DNA from: Acidobacteriota bacterium
GTDB taxonomy: Bacteria > Acidobacteriota > Thermoanaerobaculia > UBA5066
Reading direction: 5' to 3'
Length of the DNA: 64,000 nucleotides
Assembly (NCBI GenBank): GCA_029781975.1
Contig: JAKOVQ010000033.1
Coordinates: forward strand, 62,001-126,000
In this document: in pieces, positions 48,440 to 57,744 of the stretch
Layout of the letters: every line of letters starts with the position of its first letter
Position numbering within the stretch: the stretch's first letter is position 1
Position numbers and translations under genes: made by a program
Notes under the pieces: generated by a model
Told to the model about the DNA's origin: nothing
Database searches by the model: none
The model's input: the letters and a program-made list of their open reading frames with translations, nothing else

Positions 48440-51400
48440 TCAATAGAGCTTCAGCCCGAAAGCCGAGGTCAGGAACACCGCCATCTCGGCCCGCGTCACC
48501 GGACCGTCGGGGCAGAACTTCCCGCCCCCGCAGCCGGAGGTGATCCCTTCCGCCGCGAGCTCCTCGATGAAGTCTCCCGCCCAGTGGTCGATCGGGACGT
48601 CGGTGAAGATCAGTCCGGTGGAAGCCGGCGGCGCCCAGCCCGCGCCGTGTCTGGCCGCGAGGAGGAAGACGGCCATCTCGGCTCGCGTCATAGGGCTGTC
48701 GGGGCAGAACTTCCCGCCCCCGCAGCCGGAGGTGATCCCCTCCGCAGCGAGCTCCTCGATGAAGTCCCCCGCCCAGAAGTCGATCGGGACGTCGATGAAG
48801 ACCTGTCCCGTGGAAGGCGGCGGGGCCCAGCCCGCGCCGTGCTTGGCCGCGAGGAGGAGAACCGCCATCTCGGCGCGGGTGAGCTGCGTCTCCGGGCAGT
48901 AGCTGGTCGGGCTGCACCCGGCGGTGACACCGGCGTGGAGGATCGTCTCGACGAACCGATAGGCCCAGTGGCTCCTCGGAACGTCGGTGAACGAGTCGCC
49001 GAGGTGGACCGTCCAGGTCGCGACCGCACCGGTGGACAGCGTCTCGGTCACCTGCCCGTCCCAGTGCGTGCTCGGCCGGACGCCGGGGGGGGGCACCTCC
49101 AGCTCGTAGCAGTCTCCCCCACCGGCCCAGCAGTCGCGGGAGGCCCCGGCTCCGAAGGTTCCGAACGAAGCGTTCGCGTCCGCAATGGTGTACGTGCCAC
49201 CCGAGATGCCGACGGGTCCGAAAGAGGACGCGGCGCCGGTGACGGCCGCCGGACCCCCGCTCGGGTTCAGCCAGGTGGGGTTCACCACGACCTGCTCTCC
49301 CGGCTCGAAGACCCCGTTGAGGTCGGAGCCGACGCCGCTCGCGGCATGTGCGTCCACCTCGAGGGCCCCCGGCTGCATCCCCACGACGTTCGTGGTCACG
49401 CTGGCGGAGCTGTTCGCCGGGTTCGGGTCGACCGAGTCACCCGTCACGACGGCGCCATTGGTCATGGACGCGGTTCCGGACGGAAGCACCGTGATGCTGA
49501 CGCCCGACGTGGAGCCGCTGTTGAGGGTCCCGAGGTCGCAGGTGACCGTTCCCGACACGTGCGAACAACCAGAGGAGGCCGACGAGAAGGCGGCGCTCGC
49601 GGGCAGGGTGTCGGTGATGGTCACGAGCCCCGCAGCGGCAGGCCCCAGGTTCTTCGCCGTCAGGGTGTAGGTGAACGGCGCGCCGGCGAGCGCCGGGTTC
49701 CACGCCCCGGCCATCGTGAGCTGGAGATCCGAGCCGCTGCCTGCGGTCGTGGTGACCCAGGTCTGGTCGTTTCCGGGATTGAGGTCGTACTGGGTGCCCG
49801 TGATCGTACCCGCGCTCTGGATCGTTCCCCCTCCGTCGACGGTGACGACGATGGTCTTCTGCGGGAACGTCCCCTTGGCGACCGATCCGAAGCTGCACGT
49901 GACGACGCCGCTCGCGTGGGTACACCCCGTCGAGGCCGACACGAACGAGACGAGGGGAGAGAGCGTGACGGTGGCGCCGACGTTCGTGGCCGTGACGAGC
50001 CCCGAGTTGCTGGCGTAGACCCGGTAGGTCAGCTGGCTGCCGACGGCAACGGGATCGGGAGAGTCGACGATCTGGATCCCGAGATCCACCATGCTCACGG
50101 CGGCGAGGGCGTCGATCCGCCCCCAGCCGAACGTGTTGTTCGGGACCTGGCTCCCGGGCACGCCCCCGCACGTCTCGCCGGTGGTGCGCGGGACCGCGGA
50201 ACGGGCGATGCGGTCCTCGACCAGCCCGACCTGACCCTTCCATTGAGGCATCGCCGACAGGAGCAGGGCGACCTCGCCCGCGACGTGCGGGCCGGCCATG
50301 GAGGTCCCGCTGAACGACGCGTACCCGCCGCCGGGGACGCTGGAGCGGACGCCGACCCCCGGCGCCGAGACGTCGGGCTTGAGGCGGCCCGACCCGTCCA
50401 CGGACACGGGCCCGCGGCTCGAGAACGAGGCGATGGCGTCGCCGGAGTCCGTGGCCCCCACGCTGAACGCGGCGTCGTAGATCGCCGGAGGGTCGCTCAC
50501 CGACCCGCAGCCGGACCCGCTGTTCCCGGCGGAGACGACGACGACGATCCCAGCGGCTCGCGTGTTCTCCACCACGGTCTGCAGCACCAGCGGATCCGTG
50601 CAGCCCTCGCTCGCGGGGCAGCCCCAGGAGTTGCTGATCACGTCGGGCGCCTTCGTCGGGTCGGGATTGAGCCCGGCGAGATCCGTCGGGGCGACGAACC
50701 ACTCGAAGCACTCCGCATACGTCGCCGGCGTGCCGTTCCCCTGGTCCATGTTCCGGCAGCCGATCCACCGGGCCTGGGGCGCCATGCCGATCTGGTTCGA
50801 GGCTCCGTCGTCGCCCACCATCGTCCCCATGGTGTGCGTGCCGTGCGAATCGTCGTCACAGGGCGCCTGGGCGTTGGCCCCGCAGACCCCGCCGCCCGAG
50901 TGGATGGCGTCGTGCCAGCTGTAGTTGTGGTTGGCGGTCGAGCCGTTCCAGCCGCGGTACTTCCCCTTGAGCGCCGGGTGGTCCCACTGGTAGCCGGTGT
51001 CCTGCCCGGCGACGACCACTCCGATCCCCTTGTATCCGAGCGACCAGACGGCCGGGGCCCCCGTCTTGGCGATTCCCCACTCCACGGCCGACGGGGCCTC
51101 GGGCGCCGGGGGAGGGTCGGAAGGGACTCTCTGGAGCTGGACGCTCGGGTTCGCCGAGACGCGCAGGACGTCCGGGCGCTCGGCCATCAGGCGGACGACC
51201 TCGAGGTCGCCGCGAGCCCAGATCATGTTGGCGATCCAGTAGGACCGGACCTCCGCTCCCAGCCCCTTCAGCTCGTCGAGGACGGGAGCCTGTGTCCGGG
51301 CCGCGGTCTCGCGGAGGGTGCGGGAGACGAGCTCGCCCTTCTGCTCCTTGGACACGAGGGAGGCGGCCTCCCGGACGGAAGCCTGCTCCCGGAGAAAGAC

Positions 51401-51559
51401 GAGGAACTCCGTCCTCCCGTTCGTCGATGCCGTCGAGAGGACCCAGGGATCCACCTTGTCCATCCAATCCTGTCCGCGGGCCTCGCCGGACGGGACCCAG
51501 CCGGAGAGGACGAGGCCCACCGCGACGGGTAGGGCCCTGCTCCACTTTCGTCTGCCCAC
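48440..51559 (-). CDS. secreted subtilisin-like (S8) protease with DUF11-type repeats and three SLH domains
   Basis: 1039 residues from the GTG at 51559 (GGGGAGG site before it). Signal peptide to about 29 ('GEARGQ'), an inhibitor-like propeptide, then the catalytic domain with Asp near 187 ('VVAGQDTGYQW'), His near 239 ('DDSHGTHTMGT'), oxyanion Asn ('SAGNSGSG') and Ser near 419 ('FSGTSMAGPHVAG'). Two DUF11-like beta-sandwich repeats follow (about 510-740, each with 'TLSPLVSF' or 'TDTLPASAAF' and a Cys pair), then a module beginning 'GVFEPGEQVVVNPTW', and three SLH domains (about 860-1035). The end reads 'AEMAVFLTSAFGLKLY'. Probably a cell-surface protease held on the wall or outer layer. Confidence 0.92.
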   Translation of the reverse strand: MGRRKWSRALPVAVGLVLSGWVPSGEARGQDWMDKVDPWVLSTASTNGRTEFLVFLREQASVREAASLVSKEQKGELVSRTLRETAARTQAPVLDELKGLGAEVRSYWIANMIWARGDLEVVRLMAERPDVLRVSANPSVQLQRVPSDPPPAPEAPSAVEWGIAKTGAPAVWSLGYKGIGVVVAGQDTGYQWDHPALKGKYRGWNGSTANHNYSWHDAIHSGGGVCGANAQAPCDDDSHGTHTMGTMVGDDGASNQIGMAPQARWIGCRNMDQGNGTPATYAECFEWFVAPTDLAGLNPDPTKAPDVISNSWGCPASEGCTDPLVLQTVVENTRAAGIVVVVSAGNSGSGCGSVSDPPAIYDAAFSVGATDSGDAIASFSSRGPVSVDGSGRLKPDVSAPGVGVRSSVPGGGYASFSGTSMAGPHVAGEVALLLSAMPQWKGQVGLVEDRIARSAVPRTTGETCGGVPGSQVPNNTFGWGRIDALAAVSMVDLGIQIVDSPDPVAVGSQLTYRVYASNSGLVTATNVGATVTLSPLVSFVSASTGCTHASGVVTCSFGSVAKGTFPQKTIVVTVDGGGTIQSAGTITGTQYDLNPGNDQTWVTTTAGSGSDLQLTMAGAWNPALAGAPFTYTLTAKNLGPAAAGLVTITDTLPASAAFSSASSGCSHVSGTVTCDLGTLNSGSTSGVSITVLPSGTASMTNGAVVTGDSVDPNPANSSASVTTNVVGMQPGALEVDAHAASGVGSDLNGVFEPGEQVVVNPTWLNPSGGPAAVTGAASSFGPVGISGGTYTIADANASFGTFGAGASRDCWAGGGDCYELEVPPPGVRPSTHWDGQVTETLSTGAVATWTVHLGDSFTDVPRSHWAYRFVETILHAGVTAGCSPTSYCPETQLTRAEMAVLLLAAKHGAGWAPPPSTGQVFIDVPIDFWAGDFIEELAAEGITSGCGGGKFCPDSPMTRAEMAVFLLAARHGAGWAPPASTGLIFTDVPIDHWAGDFIEELAAEGITSGCGGGKFCPDGPVTRAEMAVFLTSAFGLKLY

Positions 51560-51680
51560 GTGCTCCCCTCCCCGCCAGGCGCGGCGCGCCCGAGCCGCAG
51601 GAGTATAGCGTCCGACCCCGGACGCCGGGCGGCCTCCGGCGCGTCTCACCCGTGAGCAGCCGGGCCGGCCATCACGGGCG

Positions 51681-53552
51681 TCACAGGCACTTGTTCAGCG
51701 TCGGGGTGACCCCTCGGGTCGCGGTCAGCCGCACCCCTCTCGAGGCGGGCGACAGGGGGAACGTGATCGTGAGGGTCATCTGGTCCTTCTCGACGACTCC
51801 GCTGTAGAACGCCTTCTCGGCCGGGAACCCTCCGACGGGAGTCGGTCCCCCTTCGAAGGCGAAGGTCCCTTCCCCGTTGAATCGGCCCTGCGCGTCCAGG
51901 AAGACCGGTCCCGAGATGCTCCCGTGCGAACAGTCGGTCTCGATGCTGACGCCGGCCGCGTCCACCCAGATCCTGACGCCTGCGTCCCCCCAGGCCCCCT
52001 CGGGCAAGGCGGCCGGGGCTCCCGAGAAGACGACCGGGATGAAGCTGCCGTCTCCGGTCCCCAGGCCGGGTGCCGCGCCGTCGTTGACGATTCCATAGGC
52101 GGACCAGGCACCGTCGCCGCCGATGCGCACGACCCGGACGTAGCCGTCCGCGGCCCCGGAGCTCGCGAAGAACCCGCCCGGCTGAGCCCACTGTCCGGGC
52201 TCGAGACCCACGGTGAGCGGCGCTCCCGCGGGACGCCCCGAGGCGCCGTCGAAAGCCTGGAGCTGCAGGGTGACCGGTTCCCCGGGGGGCGCGCTCGCGT
52301 TGAGGACGGCGACGTTGGACCGGGCCCGGGCGTCCGCCCTCAGGCCCCACAGGAAGCCCTGGGCGGCACCTGCGGCGCCGGAGGGCACGGCCGATGCGAA
52401 GACGCCGAAGCGGCCCCTCGCCTGCCGCGTGAGGACGCGAACGCCCACGAACGCCCCGTGGGCCTGCTCCTCGAGGGCCTGCACGCGGAGAGTCCCGGCC
52501 GAGGTTTCCGTCCCGCCGGCGGACGGCCCGGCCCCGAGCAGCTCGAAGGCGTCGGGAACGATGACCTGGCGGTGGGCTGGGACGGGGACCGTGGCAGAGA
52601 GCGGCGCCCCCGAACGAGAGATCGAGTCGGAGTATTCGAGGGCGAAGGTGGCGTCCGTGGCTCCCGGGTTCGCCAGGATCAGCTCGCTCCGATACGAAGG
52701 AGAGTCGACGAGCACCGGGATCGTCCAGGAGGTCCGGAGGTCGCCCTCGGCGACCGCCGGGATGAACGAGCCGTCGTTCGTGTCGTTGTCGTTGACGACG
52801 CCATAGGCGCCGAAGAAGCCGCCCGACGAGACTCTCTCGATCAGGACGTAGCCCTGATCGATTGCCGGAGTCCCGCTGGACGGAATCGTGAACTGCTTCC
52901 ACCCGTACCCCGGGAGGGCCTCCTTGGCAGAGAGGACGACCTGCCCGTCGCTCGAGCCGGACACGAGCGTGACCTTCACCGACACCGGCTCGGCTCCCGG
53001 GTTGTAGATGGCGACGTTCGAGCGGTCGAGGGCGCTCGTGCGCAGGCCGAAAACCGTGGCTCGCGCCGTGAATCCCTCGTCGGCGGGAACGGCCGGGAAC
53101 GAGACCCCCGCGCTGCCCGGCGCGGAGGGCGGCAGGGTCGGTGACGTGATCCTCGCCGTGACCCCGACCGGGCCCTCCCCCGGGTTCAGCCGGCAGATCC
53201 GCAGGGTCCCCCCCTGCGGCGTGTCGGGCGTGGTCCGGGGAATCCCGATCCCGAGCTGCCTGAGGAACTCGATGCCGTCGGCGGCGAGGAGCTGCTGCCC
53301 CGCGGGCACGCTGAACTGGCCGTCCCCCGTCCCTTCGGCGCTCCCCAGCGACGCCGTGTAGTGGACGGCCATCTCCTGGGCGTCGGGGTTCGGGTTGGCG
53401 AAGGAGATCTCCGTCCGGTACCGGGTGCCCGAAGCCTCCACGTCCAGGACGACGGGGAGGAGCTGGCAGGCGTCCTCGGGCTTCGCCCCGGCCACGGGCC
53501 CGTTCATGGCAACGGCAAACCCCAGCGCCACCAAGGTCGCGCTCTTTCGCAT
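51681..53552 (-). CDS. secreted protein with two tandem beta-rich repeats, function unknown
   Basis: 623 residues, excellent GGAGGAGGT site. Signal peptide 1-23 ('LVALGFAVAMNGPVAGAK'). The mature protein contains a duplicated unit of about 220 residues: each starts with 'VVLDVEASGTRYRTEISFANP' or 'PVLVDSPSYRSELILANPG' and ends with 'GAYGVVNDNDTNDGSFIPAV' or 'AYGIVNDGAAPGLGTGDGSF'. Between them are beta-strand pairs with 'RSNVAIYNPG' / 'RSNVAVLNAS'. A third C-terminal section ('WVDAAGVSIETDCSHGSISGP', then 'FNGEGTFAFEGG') looks different and has a Cys near the very end. No enzyme motif. It lies between the two SLH proteases, in one direction with them. Confidence 0.82.
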   Translation of the reverse strand: MRKSATLVALGFAVAMNGPVAGAKPEDACQLLPVVLDVEASGTRYRTEISFANPNPDAQEMAVHYTASLGSAEGTGDGQFSVPAGQQLLAADGIEFLRQLGIGIPRTTPDTPQGGTLRICRLNPGEGPVGVTARITSPTLPPSAPGSAGVSFPAVPADEGFTARATVFGLRTSALDRSNVAIYNPGAEPVSVKVTLVSGSSDGQVVLSAKEALPGYGWKQFTIPSSGTPAIDQGYVLIERVSSGGFFGAYGVVNDNDTNDGSFIPAVAEGDLRTSWTIPVLVDSPSYRSELILANPGATDATFALEYSDSISRSGAPLSATVPVPAHRQVIVPDAFELLGAGPSAGGTETSAGTLRVQALEEQAHGAFVGVRVLTRQARGRFGVFASAVPSGAAGAAQGFLWGLRADARARSNVAVLNASAPPGEPVTLQLQAFDGASGRPAGAPLTVGLEPGQWAQPGGFFASSGAADGYVRVVRIGGDGAWSAYGIVNDGAAPGLGTGDGSFIPVVFSGAPAALPEGAWGDAGVRIWVDAAGVSIETDCSHGSISGPVFLDAQGRFNGEGTFAFEGGPTPVGGFPAEKAFYSGVVEKDQMTLTITFPLSPASRGVRLTATRGVTPTLNKCL

Positions 53553-53647
53553 GCGGCACCTCCTCCCCCCCTGAACGGGCGGTCGTCCACTGCAGGAGGG
53601 AGTGACGGGACGGCTGCGGATCTTACTTCCGGGGCCTGCCCGGGACG

Positions 53648-56600
53648 CTAGTGCAGGACGAGGCCGAACGTCAAGGTCAGGAAGACGGCCATCTCGGCCC
53701 GGGTCACCGGGCTGTCCGGACAGTACCTGCCCGCCCCGCAGCCGCCGGTGATCCCCTCGGCCGCCAGGGCCTCGATGAAGGCCCCGGCCCAGTGACCGGC
53801 AGGGACGTCGCCGAAGACCGTGCCGGACGGCGGCGGAGGGACCCACCCGGGACCGTGCTCGGCAACGAGGAGGAAGACGGCCATCTCCGCCCGGGTGATC
53901 GGGCTGTCCGGGCAGTAGACGTTCGGGCCGCATCCCCCGGTGATCCCTTCGGCGAAGAGCGTCTCGATGAAGTCTCCGGCCCAGTGATCGGCGGGGACGT
54001 CCGAGAAGACGCCTCCGGTCGAAGGCGGGGGCACGTAGGCCGGGCCGTGCTCCGCCATCACGAGCAGGACGGCCATCTCCGCGCGGGACAGCGGCCTGGC
54101 GGGGCAATAGGCGGCCGCACCGCATCCCGACGTGACGCCCCGGTGGAAGATCGTCTCGACGAACCGGTAGGCCCAGTGATCCGGGGGCACGTCGGTGAAG
54201 CTGCGGCCGACGTGGACCGTCCAGACGTTCGAGGCGCCCGTGGTGAGGTTCTCGGCGAAGGAGAGGTCCCAGTGAGCGGCAGGCCGGGTCGCCGGGTCGC
54301 CCACGCCGAGGGCGTACGAATCGGCCGAGGTCGTCCCGTCGGCACCCGCGGCGATCGTCCCGTAGGCAGCCGTGGCGTCGAGGAGGGCGTAGATCGCGCC
54401 GCCGGGACCCGTCAGGGCGCTCGCCGTTCCGCTCGCCGAGATGTCGGCCGGCGAGCCGTTGTGCCAGGTCGGGGAGATCCGGACCTCCTCCCCCGGCTCG
54501 AGGACGCCGTTGGCGTTCGAGGACCCAGGCGCGAAGGGCTCCGCGTCGGTCGTCAGCCTGCCGGGCGCCAGCCCGGGGATCCCCGCCGTGCAGGCGCCGG
54601 GGGTCTGGACGTTCGTGACCGCCAGGTCGTCTATCCACCAGGTCTCGCCCGTCGCGGTCCCGTCGGTCGAGACGCGGAACCTCAGCCTCACCGTGGAGCC
54701 CGCGTAGCTCGCGAGGCTCGCCGTGAACCGGGTCCAGATCGTGCTGATCCCCGTGAAGTACCTGCCGGCCGGGAGGCTGCAGGCGTCTCCCGTCGCGGTG
54801 GACATCGCGGGGTACGCCAGGGCGAGCCGCGCCCAGGACGATCCGCCGTCGGTGCTGATCTCGACCTGCCCCTTGTCTCCGCCCGAGATGTCGAGGAACC
54901 ACTTCGACCAGAAGGTGAGCTCCGAGCCGCTGCCGATCAGGAGGGGCGGCGACGTGAGCGCGCCGCATGTGTTGTTGGCGGCGACGGTCCTGTAGGTCTT
55001 CGCGCCGGAGTGCCCGCCGCCGGAGTCGACGGTCCACGGCGCCCCGGCGGTCATGGCCGCGCCGCCGGTGTCGCCGGCGTCGTCGCTCCAGGTCGCCGAC
55101 GAGATGGGCCCGGTCGGCGTGGCCGAGCGAACGACGACGTTCCGGTCCTCGGCGCCGTTGCTCGTGTCGACGGCACGGACCACGTAGTAGGCCTTCGCCC
55201 CCGGTGGCAGACCGTTCGAGTCGGCGAAGCCGAGGCCGGTGACCCCGGTGGCGATGGCGTTGGAAGGTCCCGGGACGAACGACGGGTCCGCTCCCCGGTA
55301 GACGTTGTAGCTGACCGGCCCCGCGCAGAGCGGGGTTGCCGCGCCCCAGGCGACGTTGACCGTACAGACCGGCACCGCCCCGTTCCCGGCGCTGGCGACC
55401 CCCGCGAACTCCGGGTACTCCTGGCAGCTCCCGGTGGTCGAGGCCGCCGCGCACGTGCTCTCGGCGGTGACGCAGGCGCCCCGCTTCGCCCGGACGCGGT
55501 AGGCGTAGGTCACCCCGCCGGAGACGTTCGTGTCGATCCACGAGGTCGACGCCGTCGTGGCGACCAGCGCGAAGGTGCCGGCGTCGCACCCCCCGCGGCC
55601 GCGCAGGACCTCGTACTCGAGGCCGGCCCCGCCGCTCGACCAGCTCACGGTGATCCGATTGGCCCCCGACCCCGCCGCCGCGACGCCCGCCGGGACCGGC
55701 GGGAAGGCGCCTCCGCCGCACAGGGGAGACGCGAGGTGGGCAGCGGTCGCGACGATCGCCTTCACCGCCCCGGCGTAGAAGGCGCCGCTCCCGCAGTTGG
55801 CCAGCGTGTCGTTGGAGGTGTGGTAGTAGGGGTAGCTGCCGGCCTGTCCGCACGACCCCTCGTTGTCGGTGATCGCGCAGACCGCCGACCAGCCGCGATC
55901 CCAGAACGGCGCGTGATCGCTGTAGACCATCGACGCGCAGGGGAACGGCTTGACCACGCACCCGGTGCCGTAGGCCGTCGCGGCCTGCTGCATCAGCGTC
56001 CCCAGCCACGCGGACGCGGCGTTCGTGTTGACGTCGAGGTCCTCTCCGGCAGCCGGCAGGCCGTCTCCCTGCCAGCCGGTCATGTCGGCGTCGAGGACCG
56101 CGAGGACCTGCTCCCCGGAGGCCGCGGCCTGGGCCGCGTAGTACTCCGAGCCGTAGAGGCCCTGCTCCTCGCCCGTCACGGCGATGAACCTCACGGTGCT
56201 CTCGAAGGTGTACCCGGCCATCGCCCGGGCCGCCGAGACCACCGTCGCCGCGCCGCTGGCGTTGTCGTCGGCCCCGGGGGCCAGGCCGCTCGACGGCATG
56301 TCGTCGATGTGGCCGATGACGATGATCACCCTCTCGGGGTGCGTGTACCCCGTGATCGTGCCGATCACGTTCGGCGCGTGCGTGGCATGGTGGACCTGCT
56401 TGACCGGGTTCAGCCCGAGCGACTGGAACTCCCCGTAGACGAGGTCGGTCGCCGTCAGGCAGCCCGCCGACGTCGAGTACCGGGTCGTCGCCGAGCCCAC
56501 GATCTCCTCCCAGCCCGCCTGGATCGTCGCGGGGGAAAGGCCGTCGACGATGAGCTGCACGAGGGGGTTGACGTCGATGGCGGGCACGCCCTCCCGTTGC

Positions 56601-57073
56601 CACGACCCGTACGGCTCCGGAAGGGGCTCGTTCAGCCGGAGCGGCCTCATCGCCAGCCTTCGGAGGTGCCACCCGCTCGACTCCGCGCAGGGTGCCGTCA
56701 GGTCGCCCGCCGTCCGCAGCAGCGCCCACGAGCCGTCGACCAGGACCGGCTCGCCGCAGGAGACGAGGTCGGCCGCGCTGGCGCCCGGCCGGAGGCCGAC
56801 CGCGAAGTACGTGAAGCCGAGCGAATCGGGATCGACGACGGTTCCCGTTTGGCCGAGCGCCTCGAGCCGCTCCCGGATCAGCGCCGGCTCGCCCAGCGCC
56901 AGGAAGAGGTCCTCGCGCTCCAGGACGAGGTCGACGCCGGCCCGGATCAGGGCCTCGCGGTCCTCGGGTCCTTTCCGCTCGACGCGGACGAGGGCCGGCC
57001 GCTCGGCCCGGGCGAGAGGGGCCAGGAGGAGGGTGCTGGCAACGAGGAAGCCAACCAGCCGGGTCAGGGTCAT
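53648..57073 (-). CDS. secreted M28-family aminopeptidase with fibronectin-III-like and SLH domains
   Basis: 1141 residues, GGAGG site. Signal peptide 1-23. The M28 catalytic domain (about 180-440) has the zinc-binding His/Asp in 'VIGHIDDMPSSGLAPGADDNAS' region (about 253-275), Glu-Glu in 'AVTGEEQGLYGSEYY' (about 298-312), Asp in 'LDADMTGW' (about 325) and His in 'YSDHAPFWDRG' (about 383). Two fibronectin-like units follow (about 455-680), a concanavalin/MAM-like section ('SELTFWSKWFLDISGGDKGQ', about 720-820), the 'GVLEPGEEVRISPTW' module, and three SLH domains (about 958-1138) ending 'TLTFGLVLH'. It probably trims peptides at the cell surface. Confidence 0.92.
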   Translation of the reverse strand: MTLTRLVGFLVASTLLLAPLARAERPALVRVERKGPEDREALIRAGVDLVLEREDLFLALGEPALIRERLEALGQTGTVVDPDSLGFTYFAVGLRPGASAADLVSCGEPVLVDGSWALLRTAGDLTAPCAESSGWHLRRLAMRPLRLNEPLPEPYGSWQREGVPAIDVNPLVQLIVDGLSPATIQAGWEEIVGSATTRYSTSAGCLTATDLVYGEFQSLGLNPVKQVHHATHAPNVIGTITGYTHPERVIIVIGHIDDMPSSGLAPGADDNASGAATVVSAARAMAGYTFESTVRFIAVTGEEQGLYGSEYYAAQAAASGEQVLAVLDADMTGWQGDGLPAAGEDLDVNTNAASAWLGTLMQQAATAYGTGCVVKPFPCASMVYSDHAPFWDRGWSAVCAITDNEGSCGQAGSYPYYHTSNDTLANCGSGAFYAGAVKAIVATAAHLASPLCGGGAFPPVPAGVAAAGSGANRITVSWSSGGAGLEYEVLRGRGGCDAGTFALVATTASTSWIDTNVSGGVTYAYRVRAKRGACVTAESTCAAASTTGSCQEYPEFAGVASAGNGAVPVCTVNVAWGAATPLCAGPVSYNVYRGADPSFVPGPSNAIATGVTGLGFADSNGLPPGAKAYYVVRAVDTSNGAEDRNVVVRSATPTGPISSATWSDDAGDTGGAAMTAGAPWTVDSGGGHSGAKTYRTVAANNTCGALTSPPLLIGSGSELTFWSKWFLDISGGDKGQVEISTDGGSSWARLALAYPAMSTATGDACSLPAGRYFTGISTIWTRFTASLASYAGSTVRLRFRVSTDGTATGETWWIDDLAVTNVQTPGACTAGIPGLAPGRLTTDAEPFAPGSSNANGVLEPGEEVRISPTWHNGSPADISASGTASALTGPGGAIYALLDATAAYGTIAAGADGTTSADSYALGVGDPATRPAAHWDLSFAENLTTGASNVWTVHVGRSFTDVPPDHWAYRFVETIFHRGVTSGCGAAAYCPARPLSRAEMAVLLVMAEHGPAYVPPPSTGGVFSDVPADHWAGDFIETLFAEGITGGCGPNVYCPDSPITRAEMAVFLLVAEHGPGWVPPPPSGTVFGDVPAGHWAGAFIEALAAEGITGGCGAGRYCPDSPVTRAEMAVFLTLTFGLVLH

Positions 57074-57238
57074 GAGACCTCCGGAACCGGGTCGACGTCT
57101 CGCGCGCCGGGAAATCCGCTCGAGCGGGACATGATAACCCGACGAGGCCCGGGAGCGCGGCATCCGAGATTCCCGCCGGGCCGGCTCCCCATCCTCCGGA
57201 GAACGGAATAACCTCGGGGGCAGGAGGCCACGCAACCC
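57074..57238. other. 165-base divergent intergenic region
   Basis: Between the M28 peptidase (minus) and the lipoprotein (plus). TATCAT on the minus strand (within 57131-57140, about 60 bases before the peptidase ATG) is the best -10 candidate. On the plus strand only the AGGAGG before the lipoprotein GTG stands out. No gene seen. Confidence 0.4.
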
Positions 57239-57667
57239 GTGACGTCGACACCCGCCAGGATCGTCCCTCTCGCCCTCCTCCTCCTCGCGGCAGCCGCGGC
57301 GGGCTGCGGCAAGTCCCCCGAGGCGCCCTCGGCGGGGACGACGGCCCCTCCTTCTCCGTCGTCCGCCGCGCCGGCGACGACGGGGACCCTCACGGCCTCG
57401 CCGAACCCGATCAGGGTCTGCGACGGAAGCGGCCTCGGGATGACCCGCCTCTCGTGGTCGGCTCCGGACGGCCTCGCGGTCGAGGTCCGGGTCGGAAAGC
57501 CGGACGGAGCCCTGTTCGCCAGGACGGGGAGCGTCGGAGAGAAGGAGACCGGCAAGTGGGTCGGCGAGGGGGCGGTCTTCTACCTCGTCCGCCCCGGGGC
57601 GCCCGGAACGCCGCCGTCCGTGCTCGGCAGCACCGAGGTCCACGTCACGAAGGAAGGGTGTCCGTAG
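57239..57667 (+). CDS. small putative lipoprotein
   Basis: 142 residues from a GTG, with AGGAGG about 12 bases upstream. The N-terminus is a lipoprotein signal: 'ARIVPLALLLLAAAAAGCGK', lipobox A-A-G-C with the lipidated Cys at about 23. A Ser/Pro/Ala/Thr-rich linker follows (about 26-48), then a beta-rich domain of about 90 residues ('LTASPNPIRVCDGSGLGMTRL', 'VEVRVGKPDGALFARTG', 'TEVHVTKEGC'), with a Cys near each end that may form a disulfide. This Ig-like pattern occurs in many exported bacterial proteins. Function unknown. The GT39-like gene starts 77 bases later. Confidence 0.75.
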   Translation: MTSTPARIVPLALLLLAAAAAGCGKSPEAPSAGTTAPPSPSSAAPATTGTLTASPNPIRVCDGSGLGMTRLSWSAPDGLAVEVRVGKPDGALFARTGSVGEKETGKWVGEGAVFYLVRPGAPGTPPSVLGSTEVHVTKEGCP

Positions 57668-57744
57668 GTCGTCTCTGGCGTGCGTGACGACCCGTTCTGC
57701 GGAGCGTCCCGCAGGAGCCGGGCCACGGGCCCGAGGGGACGAGG

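Noticed and set aside
48440-49030. Possible CRISPR-like or DNA repeat array in the SLH region
   Set aside because: The repeated DNA encodes SLH protein repeats in one frame with irregular divergence; there are no uniform spacers.
51681-57251. A single 1856-codon minus-strand open frame across two genes
   Set aside because: Only its last third (51681-53552) is a real gene with signal peptide and ribosome-binding site. The remainder is an Arg/Gly/Pro-rich shadow of the M28 peptidase in another frame, with no domain sense.
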